NCBI RefSeq assembly: GCF_036669915.1
Contig: NC_089320.1
Coordinates: forward strand, 3,340,129-3,404,128
From: Pocillopora verrucosa
Taxonomy: Eukaryota > Cnidaria > Anthozoa > Scleractinia > Pocilloporidae
Direction: 5' to 3'
DNA: 64,000 nt
The notes under the pieces are model-generated. The model was given only the letters and a program-made list of their open reading frames with translations, was not told where the DNA came from and did no database searches. A program made the translations under genes and the position numbers. Positions 23,037-35,437 of this stretch are shown here, in pieces. Position 1 is the first letter of the stretch. Every line of letters starts with the position of its first letter.

Positions 23037-25821
23037 TCAATAAGTACCCTTGAAGTCAGTTGTGTGTTTCTTGGGGATGCATTGCGGTCCTACAGGAGTG
23101 CCATATCGCTCCACCTTCTGCGCTGAGAAGTTATAGGGCTCAATCGGTGTAATTAAGATGGCATTGGTAGATCCGATAGAAGGATCCTCGTCAAAGTAGT
23201 TGAAAGGCCTTATGAAGAAGCGAGCGGAGTTGGCAGCCATGGCGGTGTTGGGCAGGTCTTCTGCATGAGGCACATGCATCGCGCCAATTGTAACCCAGGC
23301 AACCAAATCCTCGTTCACAATGGGGTCATCATCCGCGAGGTAATTACGGAAATCAACCTGTGAAATGGTAAAGAAAGATTAAATATATTCGTAACGTTTG
23401 AAGCACTCATAACAGCGTTCATTGCCTTGCCTGACAACATACAACCAATGACAACAAGCATGATATCATAAAAACTATCGTTGTCTCCAAAATACATTCA
23501 TCAAGAGAGCATTATTTCAATTCAACGTGGTCAGATTGGATGCGTTTTCCATTTATTACCAAACGTTTGGAAGAGTGTTTTCCACGCAGCTCTTAACCCT
23601 CTTACACTGTATCCTCCAGAACAGACATTATTTCTTCGCTACATGTATTCATATATATTTATTTCACGTTAAACAGAAGAAAACAAGCTTTAGAAAAAGA
23701 GAGCCTAACCTGTGGATCTGTTGGCGAGTTTTGATTATAAATAGAGCTACTCTGTGTCTCATTGTCTTTGTACTTGGTGATAGCCATTTGATAGAGGGAC
23801 CAGCTCAACATTGGTGTGATCATCCAATCTTCTGGGTACAACTGCTTCAACATGTTGTCCAGCTGGATGCGGTATCCTTTTTTCACACCCATTCGGTTTT
23901 TCTTCTTTTCATTGAAAAAGTTTAGGTACATTGGATGGTCGAAGTCAAACTTGTAAGATGCATCCATCTCTGTTTTCTTCACATCGCGTTTCAGAACTTT
24001 CTGGACACGTCGTCTGTTAGGAAACCATCGCTCAGTGATGTTTTCGATCCCAATTTCGATAGTCTCGTACGAATTTCCCCTGCCACCAACGTCCAGATCC
24101 ACTTTATAGTTGATAAGGTGATCGTGTGTACCACTTGTGAAATCCTCATGAAGCGGGTATGCGTATGGGTCCATGTTAGAGTTATAGAATGCTCCAAAAA
24201 TATACCCAGAAGCTGACATCTTGACTTCAATGACTCCGTTCTGGTAGAATATGAAGTCGAAAACATAATCGTAATTGTAAACTGTTGCCACTGTACGCAG
24301 AACTAATACTTGGTTGGCCATCCCTCCATAAAACTTGTAACCATTATAAAAGTTGTTATCATAATGCCGACGAAGTGGTGTTCCAGTATTTAGTTCAAAT
24401 ACGCACACTGCGTTGCGAAAGGTCTGCGGATTTCCAACTCCAATCATGTGCACTAAGTCGAAGAAAGTAGCAGTATTAGGGCAATCAACGCCTCGAACCA
24501 TTTCGTAACTACTCATTCCCATTCGCCATGAGCCGTCAAGAAAGTTATTCCAAGAGGGGCTTGGATAAAAACCTGCGTAAGTAGCCGCTGCTTCTTGAAG
24601 ACTGAGCTCGTAAACAATTCTCTCTCCGTTAAATTTAATATCGTAGATTTGCATACCACTGTTGGAATCCATTCTGAAATCAAACGACCACGACATGTAG
24701 GTAATTTGACGTCCATTTACAGAGTAACGCTTTCCATCGGGCTCATACTGCACTGGTTCTCTCATTGGCTTAAATGGCTGAGGAACTTCTCGACGTTCGT
24801 AACTGGAAAATAGCGCGTCTGTGCCTTTTGGAGCTGGCACAGAAATCTTGTTAATGGTATTATTTTCGAATTTTCCCGCTAACTCGTCTATAGTGTCAAA
24901 AGTCTGATTGTTGTAAAGAACCTTGAGGATTTTCCATTTAGAAACGTCCGCTCCTCCATGATCTACCAGGAACATCAAGTCTAGAGGATGAAGATAATGG
25001 CCTGCAACATCCCCGCGAAAAAAGTAGATCCAGGTATAGCGGTCCTCCCCTGTAAAACCCATAGGAGCTGTGTAAAGGAACTGTAAGCACTTTATACCAG
25101 AGACACAGGGGAAGATATAGATGTAGCCGTCATAACTTTCAGACATTAACTTGGCGAGTTTACTGGCAGCTTCCTTGACAATCTCTCTTTCTAGTGCGTT
25201 ATATTCTACAACGCCATCAAAAGGGCGAGCATTAAATGGAACAGTTTTTTTCTGTCCACCTGGAATCTCTCTAACCTTGTAATCAGTTGGCGTCGAGACC
25301 GGATGGATGATGTATTCTTTTACCACAGGTGGATCGGTGGCACCATGGAAAACCACAGCAACAGCTTTTCGTTCGGGCTTGGCACCATTATTGTCTAGAT
25401 GCTCCAGAACTTCCTCTTTCGACGGCGGAAGCAACTGTATCAAGTAAATATAATTGCTGTCGACTGTAGCCTTGGAATATTCCGTGAGGTTTAGTGAGGC
25501 CTGCTTCAGTAAATAATCCCTAACGGCGGTGATCTCGCTGACTGTCAGGTCGTTAAAAGGACTAGAAGACTTTGGTGGTTCTTTGGAACTCGTCATCCCA
25601 TCAGCACAAGGTTCCACACTCATCGTGGTCTTAGAGGTTGGTTTTGGCTTTGCGTCTTGGTTCTCGGCCCCTTTCTGTTGCTTTGTTGCAACAACTATCA
25701 GAGCAATTAAAAGTGCTACACTTATCACGATGAAGATGATGGCCAGGACCTTCCACAGCATAGGGGCTGAGCTGAGCGCTGGGCTGGCTTTCTTCTTAAG
25801 CATAGGATCGCTCGATTCCAT
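23037..25821 (-). CDS. Membrane-anchored copper amine oxidase (AOC3-like), gene 1
   Basis: Two coding exons (25821-23710 and 23357-23037), joined in phase 0 by a 352-bp GT-AG intron, encode about 810 residues. A short cytoplasmic N-terminus and a TM anchor (about residues 25-46) precede the amine oxidase N2, N3 and catalytic domains. This is the type II layout of vertebrate AOC3/VAP-1. Visible active-site residues are the topaquinone precursor Tyr517 in NYDY, the catalytic-base Asp429 in NFLDG, and the copper ligands His566 and His568 (THDH) and the His near 735 in HVPHAED. The enzyme should oxidise primary amines to aldehydes, releasing H2O2 and ammonia at the cell surface. The ATG at 25821 is preferred because an acceptor-like GCGTAG lies just upstream, matching the layout of gene 2. 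The more upstream in-frame codon at 25842 is TTG. Confidence 0.93.
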
Positions 25822-28269
25822 TGCCAACAACGACCTACGCAAGGTAGAAATGAAATCAATTTGAGATTATCACTTTTGCTGACTAATAGCGTGCAATTAG
25901 TAGATATGTGCCTCCGGGTGGCATTCTTTGGACTTAATTAATTCTGGTCCTCTTGACCTTGGAAACGCTGTGGTAATTTTATACATGCTTTAACAAATAG
26001 AGAAGCCTTGACCGTGCTCTGTTCTGTTGTAATGCACGCAGGAGGCGACTAGAGCACGAAAGAAGTGTAGGGAGAAACACGAGGCGTAGCTTTGCTTCGT
26101 TGGACATAGTACAATTTAGCAGATGGCGTGACAGCTTAAGCTCTGCTTTATGCTTTGTACTCTGATACCAATCAATCAATACCAATCAAGCAAAACTTAA
26201 AAGTAAAACCTTCTTTTATGGCTCACGTTATGGGAAATAAAAGACAGAACCAAATTTGATACTGTATTAAGACCAGAAAAAATGAACTTCTTTGGAACTG
26301 ACGGGGCTTAGGCCCTTAGCGCACGCGAGGATAATATGTTCGACCGAAAAGAAAGCGCCATAGACTTGGGGACAAATAATTCAAGGGTCAAAATTCCTTC
26401 ACTTTAATATAACTTGCAAAACGTGGGCTTGCTTCTCTAATGATCTCAAAATCTTCAAATGTTTCCATGCGGCTTCCCGATAAAACCAACAAGCATACTC
26501 AGAGTCTAAGCCCTGTTTTTCATTTCATGCGGTGACAACACAAAAAACGTGACTCTTAAGATCCCCTTAGCAATAACAATAATGACGTAAAGCAGACAGT
26601 GTGAGAGAGAGATTATTTGCATATAATAGTTGAGGCAGAGGACATTTTTGAAAATGTAACCTTGAAAACAGCTAGGTATCAATATCAGTAGATAACTGAC
26701 AGCAATTTCTTGCTTCTTCTCGCAGTTCTGTTGGCAATAACTTCGCATTTTAGTAAAACTGTTGGGAAATTGTCACACAAAACCGTCGTCAGACATTTAC
26801 TAATTTGCTCGTTCCAATAAATGTTTTTGCTTTTCATCCGTTTTCTTTTAAATAGCCACCTCTAAAAGCATGACTGTTTTTTTCCGAAGCAAATGAGCCA
26901 ATTGATGAAACGACTAGAATAACAATTGGTTGTGATTTTCTTCAGGATCAAGAGATTTAGTTTGTACGCTTTCAGTAAACCATTTCGGTTTTGATTTATA
27001 TACTGACGGTGTACAGCGGAAATAATATTGAAGTACCGAAAAAATAAAAAAAAAAGGCTGGATATGAAACCTTGTTCCTCATGATAATTACAAAGGTTAA
27101 TCGGTTGAGCCCTTACTTCCTTATTCAGTTGTAATTATTCAATTTGATTGCTGTACTTGGTAAACCTAAACGTCCTGAACGGCTCAGGGATGGCCTTTTG
27201 GTAATAGTTTGTAATAAAGATCCGTTTTAGAATAGTGTTGACGTTTCCTACAGGATGAGCTAATCCACAAATGTGTTTCAAGCTTTTCAATACACTATTA
27301 AAAAAAAAAAAAGATCATACCTGAATCAAATGGAACCGTTAATCCGTCGCGTCAGTGTAAGACTGATACATACAGTGGCAGATCTGCGGAGGTTACTAAG
27401 TTGTAAATAGACTAGCGTGACAATATGACAGATACTTTTTAGCGGAGCGAGTGTAGAGAGCAAGAGAATAGTCGTGCATTACGAACTTTCGCTGTATCAA
27501 ACTCCTCGCAAATACATCCAGCAAATGCGTTTGTATTTACGAAAAAAAAAAGCCTTCAAGAAACGATACTCTTTAGCGAAAATTTTTCGCTCAGCAGTTA
27601 CGTGACAGCAACGGAATATCTTAGAGACAGCTTATGTAAAACATCGAGCGACTTTGTGTCAATCATTATGCCATTGTTATTCACTTTTCATTGCACTACT
27701 CTCGAAGCTCCATTGTCTTCATACCTTGACATTTTAAAGTAACACCGAAATATTCAAATGCGAAGTAAGTGATTATTCCGATTTTAAAAGAAATGTGCAA
27801 ACGTGGTCGACGTATCTCTTCGGTTTAAATGATTTTAGCACAACTTGAGAAAGGCACGTGATGCGAATGCTTTCGTGAGATTACAAAAACAAACCTTATC
27901 GTATGTGGGGCTATTGCATTGTACCACAAAGTGATTGCTTATCGTTACTCTCGATGAACATAACAAACTGGACAACATTTAAATTTTACACAACAAACAC
28001 GACTGAAGCGAAGGGTTAAGATGTTTAGACTGACTCAATTTCTTAACCGTGATCAATGACTTGATAGCTTCATGCGTCATAAGTTGGTCGCGTGGTCTGA
28101 AATTGGATTAGTCTTTTCATAAATACCCTAAGTATCATAAGCTTAAGAAGTTCAGTATCCATGCTACGTTGCTTCAACTACTTCTTGCACGGAATCTGCA
28201 GAGTAAACGACCAGAAAAATAATTGCGTCTAGTGATGTGATGGTTGATTTTCAGTTTGTTTAAAAACAG

Positions 28270-28485
28270 ATGCGGACTTCTAGAATAAACAAAAATAGAA
28301 TTAAATACCGAACAGTAACATCTAGTGTCAAAGTGTGCTCTGAACATTTCAAAGGCGAGGATTTTTCTTGGTCAACATGGGAAAAAGGGAAAATGAATTA
28401 CCTCAAGGCGTGGGAAAAGTCAGAGAATTTCACTTTCAGTGTCAGGGAAATTTACATCCTGAAAAGAAGCCTAGACAAATTTTAA
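28270..28485 (+). pseudogene. THAP-domain remnant
   Basis: A 71-codon open stretch contains VCSEHFKGEDF, which matches the C-x2-H end and following residues of a THAP zinc-binding domain. The preceding CxxC half was not found in the flanking 200 bp. The downstream sequence is not recognisable. It may be a fragment of a THAP gene or of a THAP-containing transposase. Confidence 0.5.
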
Positions 28486-29829
28486 TTTAATTTAAATATG
28501 AAGTTGTTCATCTTCTCTTGACCTCTTCATGATGAATGATAATGACACTTTTTTTTTCATGTACATTGTTTGGAACACTTGACAGATTACTGACCGGCAT
28601 ATTCTTTCCCTATGTAATGCAAGTTGAAGCTGGATTGTTAATGAAATCATATACATTTTTGCCCCTCTGTATTTATCTTTTTTTTTTTTTTTTTTTTACT
28701 ATTTAAAATCCTCGTTGCATTTCTCGGACATGAATGATATTGAATTGGTGAAATAAGCTTATGTCGGGTTTCCAAGAAAATCAATAATTTTTCCATGTTA
28801 CCGTGAGATATTACCAATTCATGTACACTGTATGTGACTTGCTGAAAGCTTAAATTTTAATTTATTTCCGGCGGTCGAAAGTTTAACAAATCGAGGGCAC
28901 CTAAACAAGCGATCACGCACAGAATTGTATTTTAGTGGGGCTGGGAGAGGCATCTAAGCTTGAAAAGCATGCTGGGCCGTTGGTTCAGTCACAATCACTA
29001 CTCATTGATCAGCTTCACGAACGCTTAGTGTATATTGGGTATTTCATCGTCTTGCAGGTGAGGTTCTTTCAGATGCACTGATTTTCAAGGTCCAGCTTTC
29101 ACTAGAAGCGATATTTAACGGTATTTAAACATGTAAAGACATTCTAGATTGAAGGAATTGGATTTCATTAGAAGTGGTTTGTGACTTTTTGCTCTGAAGG
29201 CCTGCAGTTCACTTTGCTTAAGTCAATGTAGACCTGTACTATTTGAATGTGTAATGAGGGTCACATCCAATGCCATGATCTCTTGTTCTGGCTAGTCCAA
29301 ACGCTTCTCTATCGATAAACGGATGCTTTCGTGGCGTAATCCAAAATCAAAATTCTTTTGTGGAGAGTCAGCATAAATTAAACAAACATACTGGGTAATT
29401 GGAGTGATAATCGGCAGGAAAAATATTTCATTGTGAGGCGAGTTGCCTAAGGAAGCCTGTAATACTCTCCTTTCATGTTCACCGCGAGAGCTTTTTGCTT
29501 AAACTCAAAATGAAATCTTAAATTGGAAAAATCATCCAAATATTTAACGACAGTTTCACTTGGTTGCATTTTGTCGTTACATGCGACCATTTCTTTATCA
29601 TATGTAAAATCACACCTCAATCTATGATACATCATTCCAATGCAAGTGCAAAGAATTCAAAACGAGAAGGAAATGAATATGTAGTTTCTTGCACCTTCTC
29701 TTAGCCTTAGATGGTTGATTAACGTAGGTGCATTTTGAAACCCCTCGGTGAGCTGCAACTCCTGAAATATCGATACCTAGCCAGGATCATTGTGTTACTG
29801 CGCTATGTACTCTGCTCCTTTCGTTTTCT

Positions 29830-30790
29830 TTTTACTCCAAGGTATCATGACACTCAAACGTTGTGTGTTTTGAACAATTTGAATTATAAAAATGTCCTAG
29901 AATGTACCTTACATATTCAACGGGACATTGCAAATTTCTTCCATTCGTGACATTGCAAATGTTTTTGAGCTGTTTAGTTACGCATGGACTGAAAACTGCC
30001 TAATTCAAACGGATCAGGAGACAGACAATATTAATTAGTCTTTCAAATAATACCGGGTTTTCCTTCAAAATGGCGTACCATGATTACTAGTTTCTCTATC
30101 TCACTGAAAATGTTTTCTTGGTGGCTTTCAGCTGAAGTTGAACGAAAAGGCAACGAAACTCCAAGGTCGTTCCAAAAGTGATCTTCAATTAAACATACAA
30201 CCTCCTGCTATTTTTAGCCTTTGGTATATTCAATACTTGAGTCGCTTGAAATTACGCTTGGGACAGTTGATTAACGTAGTTGTAAAAACACCTAAAATAT
30301 TAGACGCAATGTACACATGATAGGATCCTTTCAAATTCATTTGAATCAAAATATCACGATGATACTAAAAACGTTTTGTGTTTTCAACAAATTTAACTCT
30401 AAAACATTCCCCCGAAAGTATTCTGCAGATTCAACGTGACATTTCAAATGTTTTTAGGCTGTTTAATTATGCATGGGCGTAAAGCGAGTAACAATTGCTT
30501 AGTGTACTCGTAGATTAAGAGACAGACAACAACGGTCTTTCAAGCAATACCAGCCCTGCAGGAGTTTTGCAAAATGACGAACTACGATTACTTGTATCAA
30601 TGCCTCATTGAAAGTAGGATGTTGACGGCTTTCTGTTGAGGTTCAACAAGTAGGCATAAATACTCTTAGGTCGTTCTAACAGTGATCTTCAATTGAACAT
30701 ACAACTCCCTGCTATTTTTAGCCCTTGGTGTATTGACGTATTGAAGTATCGCTTGAAGTCACGCCATAACACGAGTCAGTTGACCATTTT
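29830..30790 (+). repeat. Tandem duplication, period about 490-505 bp, upstream of amine oxidase gene 2
   Basis: Two diverged copies (about 29,830-30,310 and 30,340-30,790) share GTGACATT-CAAATGTTTTT, GAGACAGACAA, GTGATCTTCAATT and CTGCTATTTTTAGCC in the same order. The second copy ends almost at the splice acceptor before the coding start at 30820. Confidence 0.85.
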
Positions 30791-30819
30791 TTTCATTTTA
30801 TAGGTCAGTTTTTATTGTC

Positions 30820-33800
30820 ATGGAGACAAGTGATCCCATGGTCAAGAAGAAATCCGATCGCGCACCTACCAATGCACCCGTGGTGTGGAAAGTTCTGGCC
30901 ATCGTCTTCATTTTGATAAGTTTAGCGTTAATGATTGCGTTGATTGTTGTAGCAACGAAGAAATCAAAAAGCGATCGTGAGCCAGCTGAAAATTCCAAAG
31001 GAGATCATGTTATTCAAGTGGAAAACTGTGTAAATGGAATGGATGGCCTTGCTGACCCACCTAAGTCTTCGGGTCTTTTCGACGATCTAACAATCGAAGA
31101 AATCACCGCTGTTAGAGCGTATCTAATGGAGCAAGCTTCACTTAACCTAACGGAACCTGCCGAAGCATCGGTCGACAGTAATTACATCTACATGATACAG
31201 TTTCTTCCACCGTCCAAGAATGAAGCTTTAGAGTATTTGGACAACAATGGCACCAAGCCTGAACGGAAAGCTGTGGCGGTGGTATTTCATGGCGCTGCCA
31301 ATCCCCCGCTTGTTAGAGAATATATAGTCAGCCCTGTTTCCAAACCTACTGGGCACGTCGCAAGAAAGATTCCTGGTGGGGAGAAAGACTTTGTAACATT
31401 CAATGCTCGGCCTTTTGATACTCGCATGAGAATGATAATGACCTATGTTGTACATTATGCCTCTGCAAAACTCGATAAGCTGATGAAAGAGAGTTACGAT
31501 GGCTTCTCGTTCACCGGATGCAAGTCACCTAAGTGTCTTGGAATTGGTTTTACTTCTCCTATGGGATTTACTGCCGAAGATCGCATAAGTTGGATCAATT
31601 TCAAACGTGACATGACAGGACATCTTGACTTGTCGATGTTAGTAGATTTTGGAGGAGCGGACACGAAAAAATGGAAAATACTCAAGGTTCTCTACAATAA
31701 TCAGACATTTGACTCTGTTGATGAGTTAGCGGCCAAATACGAGAACAACACCATCAACAAGATTTTTGTTCCTGCACCAAAGGGGAAGGACGCGTTGTTT
31801 TCAAGCTATCAACGTCGGAGAGATCCACAGCCACCCACACCAATGAGAGGACCAGAACAGTACGAGCCCGATGGAAAACGCTATACCGTTAACGGACGTC
31901 ATGTCAGCTACATGTCTTGGTCCTTCGATTTCAGAATGGATTCCAACAGTGGCATGCAGATCTACGATATAAAATTCAACGGAGAGAGAATTGTTTACGA
32001 GCTCAGTCTTCAAGAAGCAGCTGCAACATATACAGGTTATTACCCAGCCGCTTCGTGGAATAACTTCCTCGATGGAGGCTGGGGAATGGGAGCATACAGC
32101 ATGGAGCTGGTTCGTGGTGTGGATTGTCCCTACTCCGCAACATTCTTTGACCTGGTGCACATGTTTCAAAAACCAACGACTGTGCGAAACGCCGTCTGTG
32201 TATTTGAACTAAACACTGGAATGCCACTTCGCCGACATTATGATAACAACTTTTACAATGGTTATAAATTCTACGGAGGAATGACCAACCAAGTTTTAGT
32301 TCTGCGTTCTGTGGCGACGCTGTATAACTATGACTACGTGTTTGACTTCTTATTTTACCAAAATGGTGTCATTGAAGTTAAAATGTCAGCCTCTGGGTAC
32401 GTCTATGGAGCATTCTATGACTCCAACATGGACCCTTACGCATACCCCCTCCACAAGGATTTCACAAGTGGTACACACGATCACCTTATCAATTATAAAG
32501 TAGACTTGGACATTGGTGGGCGTAAGAACTCTTTCGAGACCATTGAAATTGGAATCGAAAACATCACTGAGCGATGGTTTCCCGATAGACGACGTGTTCA
32601 GAAAGTTCTGAAACGCGATGTGAAGAAAACAGAAATGGATGCCGCTTACAAGTTTGACTTTGACCATCCAATGTACCTAAACTTCTTCAATGAAAAGAAG
32701 AAAAACCGAATGGGTGTGAAAAAAGGATACCGCATCCAACTGGACAACATGTTGAAGCAGTTGTACCCAGAAGACTGGATGATCACACCGATGTTGAGCT
32801 GGTCCCTCTACCAAATGGCTGTCACCAAATACAAAGAGAATGAGACACAGAGCAGCTCTATATATAACCAACAGTCACCGACAAATTCCCAGGTTTGTAA
32901 TTAATTTGTTTAAGGAAATGATTAATCTGGAGCATTCCATGTGGAGTGGTGGTAAATCGATAGCATCTTACAATTACACAAGACGTAGCCTTCATATATG
33001 TGTGTACTTGTTTCTTCTTCTCCCATCTGGGCTTGTACCTCTCTCCTTGAGCCTGACTCCGGATTTCTAACACAAACCTTCCACGCACGAAAAAGGAAAT
33101 CAGTGAGATAAAATTGCTTGGTTCGTTTCTCAGCCCTTCAGCAAAGAGTCAGGAATATTTTCAAAATACTCCGTCAGCTCTCAGAAATGATTTTTGGGTT
33201 GGTTGCATCCCTTACTCGTCGTCAAATTATCATACCGGTTGTAAATAATTAGGACTCTGTAATTATTTTTATCTAAATCATTTGATTTTGAGTGGCAACT
33301 ACACTTTTTATAAGCCCATTTTGGTATGTTTTAGGGTAGGTCGTGAAACAGATAAACCACTTGCTTTATCTCGACTAAGAGTGCTGTTTGACTAAGCGTT
33401 GCAAACCCAAAACCAAATGTATCCCAACAGCCAATTAGAAGAAAGGGAAATCCTGTTAAAGCTAATAAAAGTTAAAAATATTTGTCTCATATTTTTCCCA
33501 GGTTGATTTCCGTAATTACCTCGTGGATGACGATCCCATTGTCAATGAGGACCTGGTTTCCTGGGTAACAATAGGGGCGATGCACGTGCCTCATTCAGAA
33601 GACTTGCCTAACACCGCTACGGCTGCCAACTCCGCCAGCTTCTTCATAAGACCTTTCAACTACTTTGACGAGGATCCTTCCATCGGATCTACCAACGCCA
33701 TTTTGATCAAACCCATAGAGCCGTATTATTTCACTGGGCAGATAGTGGAGCGATATGGCACTCCTGTGGGACCACAATGCATCCCCAAGGACTATAAAAT

Positions 33801-33831
33801 TGACTTTAATGGAACTTACCTTTATGGATAG
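30820..33831 (+). CDS. Membrane-anchored copper amine oxidase (AOC3-like), gene 2
   Basis: Exons 30820-32892 and 33502-33831, joined in phase 0 across a 609-bp GT-AG intron, give 800 residues. The single N-terminal TM anchor (about 25-46) is followed by the extracellular amine oxidase fold. Topaquinone Tyr504 lies in NYDY, the catalytic base is Asp418 in NFLDGG, and copper ligands are His553 and His555 (THDH) plus His722 in HVPHSED. The third copper ligand is therefore encoded by the separate last exon. Intron position and phase equal those of gene 1, and long stretches around the active site are near-identical, so the pair is a recent inverted duplication. The region after the TM differs most. 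The predicted reaction is primary amine oxidation with H2O2 release at the cell surface. Start codon ATG 30820 follows an acceptor-like TTTTATAG. Confidence 0.94.
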
Positions 33832-33867
33832 ATGGGTTATTTTGAGTTATTTCGAACACTTCCGTTC

Positions 33868-34515
33868 CGTTCGATCTCGGACGCTATCGTCTTCTTTCGG
33901 ACGCCAAAGACCATTTTTGTACCCTATTACCTGAATGGTAACTGTTCGTTTCGCCTTCAAGTCGTTTCGCTAAAGACCATGCCAATTCGCTAACGTCTCA
34001 TGTCGTTTCGCTAACATCTCAGGTCGTTTCGTTAACGTATTACGAAACGATAAGTGATTCTATCGGCAGAACTTGATCGATTTCTAATCGGCCAAAAAGT
34101 CGGAGGGAGCTAGTTCGTTTCCACGCAAACTGAAAGTCGATTTGATACAAGCAAGAGATTATGTCTTGATACAAGTCGGTTCAAGACAAAATGAAGTCGA
34201 AGAAAATGCATTTACATGTAGTGATCATTGCGACTTCGACCAATCAATACGGTCTATCATCGGCCGATCTTACGCGGTATTGCTGTACAGCATTTCATTT
34301 GTCGCTACTTCAAAGAAAACAAAACTGAATACAAACGGAAGTGAAATAACCTCAAACGTTAGTGAAACGACCTTTGAGACGTTAGCGAAACGACTTAAGA
34401 GGGTAGGGAATTGGTCATAAGCGAAACAACCCGTAGGCGAGACGACTGCAAACCATCTGAACTGCAAACGATTCCGTCCGATTTCGAACGATTGCATTTG
34501 ATTTCGGATAGTTCT
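33868..34515. mobile_element. Fold-back (long inverted-repeat) element
   Basis: The two ends are imperfect reverse complements. The left arm carries repeats of GTCGTTTCGCTAA(C) near 33,950-34,045 and the right arm carries the complementary TTAGCGAAACGAC near 34,360-34,430. The outermost parts share TTCGATCTCGGACG-like and CGTCCGATTTCGAAC-like sequence. No transposase ORF was seen in the centre. It starts about 35 bp after the stop codon of amine oxidase gene 2, so it probably lies in that gene's 3' UTR or terminator region. Confidence 0.75.
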
Positions 34516-35064
34516 GCTCTAACTTGATTTTTTTTTTTTATTATTGTAGTTGACACTTAGTGAGATATGTAGAGCTGGTTTTTTGTCAGATAACGTAAAT
34601 TCATAAAATTTCTCATTGATAACACATGCATGTTTGTTTGGCCTGCCGCTGAACTGTTTTTCCTCTCCTCTGCGACCTGTTTGTTCTGTATTGCTGACCT
34701 GTTTACACGGTAAATCAATCTGACTAGATATTGTAAGAGAATTCAGTGTGTAGCGCTGAAATGTAGGTTTTATACAATGTGAGTTTAGCTCTCAGTTCCT
34801 ATATATGTAGCGACCGTCTGTCCAGTTTCTCAATGGAATTATGTATTGCTTCCTTTAGATCGTACAGTCTTGCTTGGAATCAATTATACGATTGGCATTG
34901 CCCAGTGGGATTGTCTGCTTGTTTTCAAAGAAGCACTGATTACGGACGTTTTCCGCTTAAATGTAGAAAGGGCAGCCCTATCGATTAAATGAACTCCACC
35001 CCCTAGAATATATCAAAGTCCCCGATACTCTCAAGAGCTTGTTGTCATCCGACTTTGGAGGAAG

Positions 35065-35215
35065 TTTGGCTCAGTAAGGGCGATGGCCCCGTAATCTGGT
35101 AGTCTCGGATTCAAAACCTTCAACTTGCTACTAACTGAAGTTGTTCTTGGTTGTCCCGAGTGCAATTCCTCGGCTGCCCTCTCTACATGACCGACTCGTC
35201 AGCCTCCTGCCAGTT
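35065..35215 (+). mobile_element. tRNA-derived SINE fragment
   Basis: An A-box-like TGGCTCAGTAAGGG and a B-box-like GGATTCAAAACC are spaced as in a tRNA gene. They are followed by a non-tRNA body (GTCCCGAGTGCAATTCC and onward). It is a different family from the elements at 4505-4960 and 39,545-39,740. Confidence 0.5.
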
Positions 35216-35317
35216 GGGGTTTTTAAAAACTATATATATTTATGTTTTTTACAATGTTTACCAGATCATTACTGTTAATTGCTAACCTCTATAAAATAGA
35301 GCCGCCTCGTTATTATT

Positions 35318-35437
35318 ATTATCTTTATCATTATTATTATCTTTATTATTATTATTATCTTTATTATTATTATTATCTTTATTATTATTATTATCTTTAT
35401 TATTATTATTATCTTTATTATTATTATTATTATTATT
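35318..35437. repeat. Minisatellite, 18-bp unit
   Basis: About six repeats of CTTTATTATTATTATTAT occur with small variation and end in pure TTA repeats. Confidence 0.9.

Larger units (their letters stand above)
25822..30819. promoter_or_regulatory. Divergent intergenic region between the two amine oxidase genes
   Basis: The two genes point away from each other across about 5 kb. Each coding start is preceded within 30 bp by a polypyrimidine tract and AG (near 25836 on the minus strand and 30804 on the plus strand). This implies a 5' UTR exon and intron for each, with true promoters further inside this interval. Also present are a THAP-like remnant (28270-28485), poly-T at 28,678-28,698 and a tandem duplication (29,830-30,790). 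No other gene was recognised. Confidence 0.55.

Noticed and set aside
23527..24266. Several ORFs overlapping the amine oxidase exon in other frames
   Set aside because: They are antisense or out-of-frame shadows. Equivalent shadows recur in gene 2 because the two exons are closely related.
25822..25842. Upstream in-frame start extending amine oxidase gene 1 by seven codons
   Set aside because: The codon is TTG, and a splice acceptor-like GCGTAG lies between it and the ATG at 25821. The paralogue starts at the equivalent ATG.
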